5,385 bases of DNA from an uncultured Propionibacteriaceae bacterium (lineage in GTDB: Bacteria > Actinomycetota > Actinomycetes > Propionibacteriales > Propionibacteriaceae), in contig CALMAD010000005.1 of the NCBI GenBank assembly GCA_937859105.1, forward strand, positions 1 through 5,385, given 5' to 3'. Shown in pieces: positions 1 to 4,685 of the stretch (within the stretch, counting starts at the first letter, position 1; each line of letters begins with the position of its first letter). Below the pieces are notes generated by a model. The model was not told the DNA's origin and searched no databases. It saw nothing but the letters and a program-made list of their open reading frames with translations. Position numbers and translations under genes: made by a program.

Positions 1-23
1 GCTCTCGCCCCCGACAGACGACC

Positions 24-52
24 AGAGGCGCCCGGATTCTCCGGGCGCCTCT
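24..52 (+). terminator. Perfect GC-rich hairpin, probable terminator of the upstream unit
   Basis: A 13-bp perfect stem (AGAGGCGCCCGGA at 24-36 pairing with 40-52) closes a TTC loop. It is followed by CGTTGGTGG, which is only mildly T-rich, so the U-tract is weak, as is common in GC-rich actinobacteria. No stop codon of an upstream gene is visible in bases 1-23, so the gene it serves lies outside the window. Assignment to the plus strand is inferred; a stem this symmetric could act in both directions. Confidence 0.7.
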
Positions 53-82
53 CGTTGGTGGACGCCGCTGCCCGCGCGCGGC

Positions 83-163
83 GCGAGCGGCGTGAGCAGT
101 GTGGGCGGCGCGAGCGGCTCGAGCGGCGTGGGCGGCGCGAGCGGCGTGGGCGGCGCGAGCGGT
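83..163. repeat. Nine tandem 9-bp units (GCGAGCGGC / GTGGGCGGC type)
   Basis: Nine head-to-tail 9-bp units run without a gap and alternate mainly between GCGAGCGGC and GTGGGCGGC. The higher-order 18-bp unit GTGGGCGGCGCGAGCGGC occurs at 101-118, 128-145 and (last base changed) 146-163. The second 9-mer (92-100, GTGAGCAGT) is the most diverged. Because 9 is a multiple of 3, frames through the array stay open and would encode Gly/Ala/Ser/Val repeats, but no ribosome binding site or conserved product supports a gene. The function is unknown; such arrays are prone to copy-number change by slippage. Confidence 0.85.
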
Positions 164-215
164 CCGCGGGTGCGGTCCCGCGAGCGGTCTCTGATGCCCC
201 CGAAGTGCCCGCTTC

Positions 216-260
216 GTTCTGCTTCCGTTTCGGAAGCAAAGCCAATGGGCCGGGGTGATG
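216..260. repeat. Palindromic element, copy A (GCTTCCG-TTT-CGGAAGC core plus conserved flank)
   Basis: The core is an inverted repeat, TGCTTCCG at 220-227 and CGGAAGCA at 231-238, around TTT. A related copy lies at 4614-4658 beyond the operon. Aligned without gaps, 35 of 45 positions agree, including the GGGCCGG block (247-253 here, 4645-4651 there) five bases beyond the palindrome, so the shared unit is longer than the palindrome. The arms are T-rich on the left and A-rich on the right, the reverse of an intrinsic terminator, so an operator or a dispersed repeat is more likely. Its role is not established. Confidence 0.75.
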
Positions 261-356
261 CCCTCTGTGGGGGTGCGCTCGGGGCCGCGATGAACCACCA
301 CCAGACGACCGTAACCGGATTATCGCAACCGGCGCGTACCGTTATTCGAGATCGGT

Positions 357-386
357 ATGACAGGGCCCCTCGCGGCTGCTTAGGGT
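357..386 (+). promoter_or_regulatory. Candidate promoter of the siderophore-uptake operon
   Basis: ATGACA (357-362) matches five of six bases of the TTGACA -35 consensus. After an 18-bp spacer, TAGGGT (381-386) fits the TANNNT pattern common for actinobacterial -10 elements. The -10 lies inside the first iron box (380-398), which is the geometry expected for repression by a bound DtxR-family protein. Transcription would start near 393, giving a leader of about 200 nt. An alternative using TTGCCT (386-391) as -35 has no equally good partner. This is motif reading only. Confidence 0.4.
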
Positions 387-428
387 TGCCTTACTTAGGG
401 CGCGCTTACTAAGGGTGACCTAACCGTC
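380..428 (+). promoter_or_regulatory. Three tandem DtxR/IdeR-like iron boxes at 15-bp spacing
   Basis: Three 15-bp units begin at 380, 395 and 410: TTAGGGTTGCCTTAC, then TTAGGGCGCGCTTAC, then TAAGGGTGACCTAAC. Read as 19-bp sites against the known DtxR/IdeR consensus TTAGGTTAGCCTAACCTAA, the first (380-398) matches 14 of 19 positions, the third (410-428) 12 of 19, and the middle one (395-413) 10 of 19. Adjacent sites share four bases. DtxR/IdeR proteins bind such boxes with Fe(II) and repress iron-uptake genes. The location just upstream of a siderophore transporter and over a candidate -10 supports iron repression of the operon. The regulator itself is not in the window. Confidence 0.7.
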
Positions 429-464
429 GTGGGGAGTCAGTTCACCAGGGCTGACTCCGACGAC
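426..464 (+). other. Leader RNA hairpin directly after the iron boxes
   Basis: GGAGTCAG (433-440) pairs perfectly with CTGACTCC (451-458) around a 10-nt loop. GTCGT (426-430) pairs with ACGAC (460-464) outside a small internal loop, giving 13 base pairs in all. The hairpin lies at the start of the predicted leader and overlaps the last bases of the third iron box. No U-tract follows, so it does not look like an intrinsic terminator. It could stabilise the 5' end or take part in alternative pairing with the downstream repeats, whose GACTC is complementary to GAGTC of the 5' arm. Confidence 0.5.
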
Positions 465-465
465 A

Positions 466-583
466 CACCGGCTCGACAACCCACCGACTCGGCAAACACC
501 GACTCGGCCAGACACCGACTCGACAAACACCGACTCGACACCACACCGACTCGACACCACACCGACTCGACAAGACACCGACC
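466..583 (+). repeat. Leader tandem repeat: seven 15-16 bp CACCGACTCG units plus a partial unit
   Basis: Units start at 466, 482, 497, 513, 528, 544 and 560. Each has the core CACCGACTCG (CACCGGCTCG in the first) followed by a variable A/C-rich tail such as ACAAA or ACACCA. An eighth, partial copy (576-583) runs into the Shine-Dalgarno sequence of the lipoprotein gene. Unit lengths alternate between 15 and 16 bp, so the reading frame is not kept, which argues that the array is untranslated leader. As RNA it is rich in C and A and poor in G and U, so mostly unstructured and similar in composition to Rho-loading sites. The function is unknown. Confidence 0.9.
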
Positions 584-588
584 AGGAG
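584..588 (+). promoter_or_regulatory. Ribosome binding site AGGAG that fixes the lipoprotein start
   Basis: AGGAG lies 5 nt before the ATG at 594. The frame is open back to a GTG at 429, but that extension would translate the leader repeats and bury the signal peptide, so this site decides for 594. The site lies within the last partial leader repeat, so gain or loss of repeat units would not alter its distance to the start codon. Confidence 0.75.
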
Positions 589-593
589 CATCC

Positions 594-1574
594 ATGCGAC
601 GCCCCCTCTTCGGCGCCCTCGCGGCCGCCGTCGCCCTCATCCTCGCGCTCACCGGCTGCGCGGCCGCACCCGCGGCGTCCTCGGAGAGTGCCGGAGGCAC
701 CGTCTCCGTGACGCACGCGCGCGGGACGCTCGACGCGCCCGCGAACCCCGCGAAGATCGTCGTCATCGACCACGCGAGCCTCGACACGATCAAGACGCTC
801 GGCTTCGCCGACCGCGTCGTCGGGACGCCGAAGCGCGGGCTGCCGTCCTCGCTGGAGAACTTCGCCACAGACGCCGTCACCGACGTCGGGACGCTGCAGG
901 AGCCCGACGCCGAGAAGATCGCCGAACTGAACCCCGATGTCATCGTGATCGGAGGCCGCACCGCCGCGAAGTACGACGAGCTCGCCAAGCTGGCCCCGAC
1001 GCTCGACATGTCCACGGCGTCCGAGAAGCCGGTCGAGGAATTGCGCGAGCGCGCCGTCGCCCTCGGACGCCTGCTCGGCGCCGAGGACAAGGCCGTCGCC
1101 GAAGCGGACGCCGTCGCGAAGCTGGCTGACGAGACCAAGGCGCTCGCCACGGGCGGGGGACAGGGTGGACAGGGTGGACAGGGCGCCGGCAAGGCGCTGA
1201 TCCTGCTGACGACGGGCGGCAAGGTGTCCGCGTACGGCCCGGGGGCCCGGTTCGGCAGCGTGATCCACGACACGCTGGGCGTCCCGGCCGCCGCGCCCAA
1301 CCTCAAGAAGGACCGCCACGGCCAGGCCGTCAGCTTCGAGTTCATCGCGCAGACCAACCCCGACCGGCTCTTCGTCATCGACCGGGACGCCGCGATCGGC
1401 CAGCAGGGCAAGTCGGCCCAGCAGGTGCTCGACAACCCCCTCGTCGCGGGGACCAACGCCTGGAAGAACAAGCAGGTCACCTACCTGGACGGCGGCGAGT
1501 GGTACGCGGTCGGGTCCGGTTTGACGACGATGCGGTCGATGATCGAGAACGTCCGCGGGGCGCTCTCCTCGTGA
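594..1574 (+). CDS. yclQ: Ferric-siderophore substrate-binding lipoprotein (YclQ/FatB/CeuE type)
   Basis: This is a 326-aa surface lipoprotein that captures an iron-siderophore complex and delivers it to the permeases encoded next door. Residues 1-21 form a lipoprotein signal peptide (MRRP, hydrophobic core, lipobox LTGC) with Cys22 as the lipid-modified residue. The rest reads as a class III (helical-backbone) binding protein: NPAKIVVIDHASLD in the first lobe, GTLQEPDAEKIAELNPD from residue 99, SAYGPGARFG at 212-221, HGQAVSFEF from 242, LFVIDRDAAIG at 259-269 and GEWYAVGSGLTT from 301. I recall these blocks from YclQ, the Bacillus petrobactin-binding protein. Length is normal for the family. 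A GQGGQGGQG insert (189-197) lies between the lobes. The start is set by the signal peptide and the AGGAG site; the stop overlaps the next start. The ligand is not known, and the symbol is by family resemblance only. Confidence 0.93.
   Translation: MRRPLFGALAAAVALILALTGCAAAPAASSESAGGTVSVTHARGTLDAPANPAKIVVIDHASLDTIKTLGFADRVVGTPKRGLPSSLENFATDAVTDVGTLQEPDAEKIAELNPDVIVIGGRTAAKYDELAKLAPTLDMSTASEKPVEELRERAVALGRLLGAEDKAVAEADAVAKLADETKALATGGGQGGQGGQGAGKALILLTTGGKVSAYGPGARFGSVIHDTLGVPAAAPNLKKDRHGQAVSFEFIAQTNPDRLFVIDRDAAIGQQGKSAQQVLDNPLVAGTNAWKNKQVTYLDGGEWYAVGSGLTTMRSMIENVRGALSS
1158..1184 (+). repeat. Three 9-bp units inside the lipoprotein gene encoding GQG-GQG-GQG
   Basis: GGACAGGGT is repeated three times (last base C in the final copy), encoding residues 189-197 as three Gly-Gln-Gly triplets. 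The tract lies after a charged helix-like segment (about 157-184) and before the strand KALILLTTGGK, probably at the junction of the two lobes. The unit is three codons long, so copy-number change would lengthen or shorten a flexible linker without a frameshift. Confidence 0.9.
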
Positions 1575-2614
1575 CCACCACCCTGACCCGGCCGTCGACT
1601 CGACACCCCGAGTCCGGCCGGCTCGCTCCCCGTCGCCGGATCCGTCCGGCGCGGGGGGCGGGCGTCCTCGTGCTCGGCTGCGCGCTGCTGGCCGGGCTCG
1701 CCGCCGCGTCCCTGGTTGTCGGAGTCGCGGACATCAGCGTCGCCGGCGTCCTCGCCGGGGGCCCCGAGCGGGACGTCCTGTTGGTCAGCCGGCTCCCACG
1801 CACGCTCGCGCTCATGCTCGCGGGTGCCGGGCTGGCCGTCGCCGGGCTGATCATGCAGCTCCTCACCCGCAACGTCTTCGTGGAACCCTCCACGGCCGGG
1901 ACGCTCGACTTCGCGTCCCTGGGACTGCTCGCCTGCGCGCTGCTCTGGCCGGACGCCCCCGTCTGGACGCGCATGACCCTCGCCACGCTGGCCGCCCTGG
2001 CGGGGACGGGCCTGTTCCTGCGCATGCTGCGCGCGGTGCCGGTGCGGGACGTCCTGCTCGTCCCGCTGCTCGGCCTGATGCTGGGCGGCGTCGTCGGGGC
2101 GTTCACGACGTTCTTCGCCTACCGGACCGACCTGCTCCAGAGCCTGGGCGCCTGGACGACCGGTGACTTCTCGGCCGTCCTCGCCGGGCGCTTCGAACTG
2201 CTCTGGGTGGCGGGGGCGCTCGTGCTCGTCGCCGGGTTCGTGGCTGATCGGTTCACTGTCGCGGGGATGGGGGAGTCGTTCACGACGAACCTCGGGCTCG
2301 ACTACCGCCGCACGATGGCACTCGGGCTGACCGTCGTCGCCGTCGTATCGGCGACCGTCGTCGTGACGGTGGGGGCGCTGCCGTTCCTCGGGCTGGTCGT
2401 CCCCAACATCGTGCGGGCCATCGTCGGCGACAACGCCCGCAGGGCAGTGCCGCTGGTCGCCCTGCTCGGCGCCGGGATGGTGATGGGGTGCGACCTGATC
2501 GCGCGCCTGGTCATCCACCCGTTCGAGATGCCGATCGGGACGGTCATGGGGGTCCTCGGGGCCCTCGCGTTCCTGGTCATCCTGCTCGGACGAAGGGGTC
2601 CCCGTGTCCGCTGA
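1571..2614 (+). CDS. yclN: FecCD-family siderophore ABC permease, YclN/FatD type
   Basis: This 347-aa membrane protein is one half of the siderophore channel. After a basic cytoplasmic N-terminus (1-30), hydrophobic helices fill the rest of the chain. Diagnostic blocks are RLPRTLALMLAGAGLAVAG (74-92) with IMQ and TRNVFVEPSTAGTLDF (99-114), LLQSLGAWTTGDFS (188-201), and the ATPase-contacting region LPFLGLVVPNIVRAIVGDN (270-288). The TAGT.DF and VPNIV variants are those I recall from YclN/FatD rather than from BtuC or FepD. It starts with GTG in a GTGA overlap with the previous stop. Only a weak GC-rich site (around 1556-1562) precedes it, so translation is probably coupled to the lipoprotein gene. 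An in-frame start at 1499 lies well inside the upstream gene and is less likely. Confidence 0.92.
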   Translation: MTTTLTRPSTRHPESGRLAPRRRIRPARGAGVLVLGCALLAGLAAASLVVGVADISVAGVLAGGPERDVLLVSRLPRTLALMLAGAGLAVAGLIMQLLTRNVFVEPSTAGTLDFASLGLLACALLWPDAPVWTRMTLATLAALAGTGLFLRMLRAVPVRDVLLVPLLGLMLGGVVGAFTTFFAYRTDLLQSLGAWTTGDFSAVLAGRFELLWVAGALVLVAGFVADRFTVAGMGESFTTNLGLDYRRTMALGLTVVAVVSATVVVTVGALPFLGLVVPNIVRAIVGDNARRAVPLVALLGAGMVMGCDLIARLVIHPFEMPIGTVMGVLGALAFLVILLGRRGPRVR

Positions 2615-3692
2615 ACCGCGCACCGCCACCGTGCGCACGATCCCTGCGCAGACGACCACTGCGAACGTGACTCAAGCGCACACGACTTCTGAGCACGCGA
2701 CCCCTGCGCACCCGGCGCGAACTCACCCCGCCCCTTCCCGCGCCGTCGGCCCCGGCGTCCGGCTCGCCGCGCTCGCGGTCGTGGCGGCGGCGGTCTGCGC
2801 GCTCTACCTCGCCTGGGGACTGACCGGCAACTGGCAGTTCCTGATCGGACGCCGCGCCCTCACGGTCGCGACGATGGTCGTCGTCGCGGTCGCGATCGGC
2901 ATGTCGACGGTGCTGTTCCACGCGGTGACGGCAAACCGGATCCTGACCCCGTCCGTCATGGGGCTCGACGCGCTCTACCTGGCGCTGCAGACGGCGATCG
3001 TCTTCGCGCTGGGCGCCCAGGGGGCGTCCCTGGTGGCGGGCCCGGCGCGGTTCGTCCTCGAGCTCGCCGCGATGGTCGGGGCGTCCGTGGCGCTCTTCGG
3101 CCTGGTCATGGGCCGATTCGGACGATCGCTGACGCTGCTGCTGCTCGTCGGGATCCTGCTGGGAGGCCTGCTGCGAGGGGTGTCGTCATTCCTGCAGCGG
3201 ATCATGGCGCCGCAGGAGTTCATCGTCCTACAGGACCGCTTCTTCGCTGACTTCACCGGAGCGGACCCCGTGCTGCTGGGCACGTCGGGCGTCCTGGTGG
3301 CCGTGCTCGGCGTCCTCGTCTGGACGCGCCGGCACGAACTCGACGTCGTCGCCCTCGGGCACGATCTCGCGGTGTGCCTGGGCGTCCGGCACCGTCGCGT
3401 CACCATGCAGGCGCTCGCGATCGTCGCCCTGTTGGTGGGCGTCGCGACGGCCCTGGTGGGGCCCACGCTCTTCTTCGGGCTGCTGGTGGCGCACCTCGCC
3501 TACGCGGTGCTCGGCACCGACCGTCACGCCTGGACGCTTCCCGGCGCCGCCCTCTCCGGCGTGATCGCCCTCGTCGGCGGGCAGTTCCTGTTCGAGCGGG
3601 TGCTCGGGCTGGAGGGCAGCCTGTCGATGGTGGTCGAGTTCGTGGGCGGGCTCCTGTTCATCGGACTCATCCTGAGGAGGACGCGCTCGTGA
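2604..3692 (+). CDS. yclO: FecCD-family siderophore ABC permease, YclO/FatC type
   Basis: This 362-aa membrane protein is the second, non-identical half of the channel and should pair with the preceding permease. Key blocks are ANRILTPSVMGLDALY (110-125), SSFLQRIMAPQEFIVLQDRFFADF (split here: SSFLQRIMAP at 194-203, QEFIVLQDRFFADF at 204-217), and GPTLFFGLLVAHLAY (286-300), which corresponds to the ATPase-contacting loop. NRILTPS.MG.D.LY is characteristic of YclO/FatC as I recall it. The first 50 or so residues form a hydrophilic Thr/Ala/Pro/His tail with His at 26, 31, 36 and 41, which makes the protein longer than the roughly 315 residues usual for YclO. The GTG start overlaps the previous gene by 11 bp and has an AAGGGG site 5 nt upstream. 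A later start, for example GTG at 2667, cannot be excluded and would shorten the tail by 21 residues. Confidence 0.92.
   Translation: MSAEPRTATVRTIPAQTTTANVTQAHTTSEHATPAHPARTHPAPSRAVGPGVRLAALAVVAAAVCALYLAWGLTGNWQFLIGRRALTVATMVVVAVAIGMSTVLFHAVTANRILTPSVMGLDALYLALQTAIVFALGAQGASLVAGPARFVLELAAMVGASVALFGLVMGRFGRSLTLLLLVGILLGGLLRGVSSFLQRIMAPQEFIVLQDRFFADFTGADPVLLGTSGVLVAVLGVLVWTRRHELDVVALGHDLAVCLGVRHRRVTMQALAIVALLVGVATALVGPTLFFGLLVAHLAYAVLGTDRHAWTLPGAALSGVIALVGGQFLFERVLGLEGSLSMVVEFVGGLLFIGLILRRTRS
2632..2726 (+). repeat. Degenerate 15-bp periodicity encoding a His-every-fifth-residue tail
   Basis: GCGCA/GCAC-type steps followed by CGAC-like steps recur roughly every 13-16 bp from about 2632 (for example TGCGCA at 2632, 2645 and 2705, and TGCGAA at 2660). 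The encoded tail has His26, His31, His36 and His41, in the pentads AHTTS, EHATP, AHPAR and THPAP. The DNA repeat is strongly diverged; the five-residue register is clearer in the protein than in the DNA. Confidence 0.5.
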
Positions 3693-4474
3693 TCGTCACC
3701 GAGCACCTGCAGGGCGCCTACGGCGACACCATCGTCGTCGACGACGTCTCCATCGCCGTGCCGCGCGGGGGGGTGACGGCCCTCGTCGGACCGAACGGCG
3801 CCGGCAAGTCGACCCTGCTCGCCCTGGTGAGCCGCCTGATGGGTCCGCGTGCCGGCACGGTGACGGTCGACGGGCTGGACGTGACCACGACCCCCAGCGA
3901 TGCCCTGGCGCGGCGCCTGGCGATCCTGAAGCAGGACAACCACCTCTCGGTCCGGCTCACGGTCGAGGAGTTGGTCGCCTTCGGGCGCTACCCCCACTCC
4001 CACGGACGCCTGACGGCGTCCGATCACGACCACGTCCGCCGGGCGATGGGGTATCTCGATCTCGAACCACTCGCGGGTCGATTTCTGGACGAGTTATCCG
4101 GAGGGCAGCGGCAGCGGGCTTTCGTCGCCATGGTGCTCGCCCAGGACACCGACTACATCCTCCTCGACGAGCCGCTCAACAACCTCGACATGGCGCACGC
4201 GGTCCGCATGATGTCCCAGTTGCGCGCGGCCGCCGACGACCTCGGGCGCACCATCGTCATCGTCCTCCACGACCTGAACGCCGCAGCCGCCTACGCCGAC
4301 CACATGGTCGCCATGAAGGATGGCCGTGTCGCCGCCGCCGGGACCGTCGCCGACCTCATGCGCGAGGACCTTCTCTCTGCCGTGTTCGATCTCCCCGTCC
4401 GCGTCCTGGACGTCGACGGCGTGAAGCTCGCCCGCTACTACGGAGTGCCGGTGGCGTCCACCACGAGCGCGTAG
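3689..4474 (+). CDS. yclP: Siderophore ABC transporter ATPase (YclP/FatE type)
   Basis: This 261-aa cytoplasmic ATPase powers import through the two permeases. All nucleotide-binding motifs are intact: Walker A GPNGAGKST (34-42, Lys40), Q-loop Gln82 (ILKQDN), signature LSGGQRQR (136-143), Walker B YILLDEP (156-162, catalytic Glu161), D-loop NNLD (164-167) and switch His194 (VLHD). Length matches the FepC/FecE/YclP class. The ILKQDN, DEPLNNLDM and C-terminal LDVDGVKLARYYGV segments resemble YclP as I recall it. It starts with GTG in a GTGA overlap with the upstream permease and has the strongest ribosome binding site of the operon, GAGGAGG (3674-3680), 8 nt before the start. The long frame open upstream, from 3374, is a shadow of the permease gene. 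It is the last gene of the operon. Confidence 0.95.
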   Translation: MIVTEHLQGAYGDTIVVDDVSIAVPRGGVTALVGPNGAGKSTLLALVSRLMGPRAGTVTVDGLDVTTTPSDALARRLAILKQDNHLSVRLTVEELVAFGRYPHSHGRLTASDHDHVRRAMGYLDLEPLAGRFLDELSGGQRQRAFVAMVLAQDTDYILLDEPLNNLDMAHAVRMMSQLRAAADDLGRTIVIVLHDLNAAAAYADHMVAMKDGRVAAAGTVADLMREDLLSAVFDLPVRVLDVDGVKLARYYGVPVASTTSA

Positions 4475-4483
4475 CGCGGGCCT

Positions 4484-4510
4484 CCCCGTGAGCGGGTGCG
4501 CCGCTCGGGG
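4484..4510 (+). terminator. Bulged GC-rich hairpin, possible operon terminator
   Basis: CCCCG (4484-4488) pairs with CGGGG (4506-4510), and AGCGG (4491-4495) with CCGCT (4501-4505), separated by a two-base TG bulge and closed by a 5-nt loop. It begins 10 nt after the ATPase stop. The following CCTCTCACC is not a U-tract, so termination may be weak or may need other factors. Confidence 0.45.
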
Positions 4511-4534
4511 CCTCTCACCGCTCGGGCCCTCTCA
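4501..4534. repeat. 17-bp tandem duplication downstream of the operon
   Basis: CCGCTCGGGGCCTCTCA (4501-4517) is followed directly by CCGCTCGGGCCCTCTCA (4518-4534), with a single mismatch at position 10. The first copy supplies the right arm of the hairpin at 4484-4510, so the second copy could offer an alternative right arm (CCGCTCGGG). Confidence 0.8.
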
Positions 4535-4550
4535 CCGCGTGAGCACGCGC

Positions 4551-4572
4551 GCTCGAGCCCGGCCGCTCGAGC
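4551..4572. other. Inverted repeat GCTCGAGC around CCGGCC
   Basis: GCTCGAGC occurs at 4551-4558 and 4565-4572. As the octamer is itself palindromic, the pair can be read as a hairpin or as a direct repeat. It could be a second, back-up terminator stem after the operon, but no U-tract follows. Confidence 0.35.
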
Positions 4573-4613
4573 ACCCCCCGGGGGCCTACTGGGGCGGCTG
4601 CGCCGTTTCCTAG

Positions 4614-4658
4614 GTTTTGCTTCCGAATCGGAAGCAAAACGGGTGGGCCGGAGCGACG
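4614..4658. repeat. Palindromic element, copy B (perfect 13+1+13 palindrome plus flank)
   Basis: GTTTTGCTTCCGA (4614-4626) and its exact reverse complement (4628-4640) surround a single A at 4627. It corresponds to the element at 216-260, including the GGGCCGG block (4645-4651). The perfect symmetry, the single-base centre and the T-rich left/A-rich right arms look more like a protein-binding site than a terminator. It lies about 175 bp upstream of the XRE gene start and about 140 bp past the operon end. Confidence 0.8.
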
Positions 4659-4685
4659 CGGGCGGGCGGCCCGAGCCCCAGGGCT

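Larger units (their letters stand above)
53..356. other. Non-coding intergenic stretch upstream of the iron-uptake operon
   Basis: I see no convincing gene here. It holds a 9-bp tandem array (83-163), a further isolated unit-like copy GCGAGCGGT at 180-188, and a palindromic element (216-260). From about 300 the base composition becomes noticeably more AT-rich, and AACCGG occurs twice (313-318 and 327-332). That shift is typical of a control region rather than of a gene in this genome. Open frames that cross the stretch are low-complexity products of the repeats. Confidence 0.6.

Noticed and set aside
319..347. Divergent minus-strand promoter (GATAAT reading leftward from 324)
   Set aside because: The -10-like GATAAT is good, but I see no convincing -35 at the right distance and no leftward gene before the window edge.
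92..412. Plus-strand frame encoding a Gly/Ala/Ser/Val-repeat protein of 106 residues
   Set aside because: The start of the product is only the translated 9-bp array. It then crosses the palindrome, the candidate promoter and the iron boxes. There is no ribosome binding site and no recognisable domain.
429..593. N-terminal extension of the lipoprotein gene from GTG 429
   Set aside because: It would translate the leader repeats and place 55 hydrophilic residues in front of a clear lipoprotein signal peptide. Unit lengths of 15 and 16 bp do not conserve a peptide register, and AGGAG sits properly for ATG 594.
420..1480. Long minus-strand frames opposite the lipoprotein gene
   Set aside because: They are complements of a clearly identified binding-protein gene in GC-rich DNA. 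Their products are Arg/Ser/Gly-rich with no domain.
1477..2659. Long minus-strand frames opposite the first permease gene
   Set aside because: The products are rich in Arg, Glu, Asp and His without any fold signature, while the plus strand carries a full FecCD permease.
3374..3688. Upstream extension of the ATPase frame
   Set aside because: It lies entirely within the second permease gene in another frame and encodes an Arg-rich shadow. The YclP-like start and a strong GAGGAGG site point to GTG 3689.
4614..4640. Intrinsic terminator
   Set aside because: The stem is long, but there is no U-tract after it on either strand. The arms are T-rich then A-rich, the opposite of a bidirectional terminator, and the perfect symmetry has a single-base centre.
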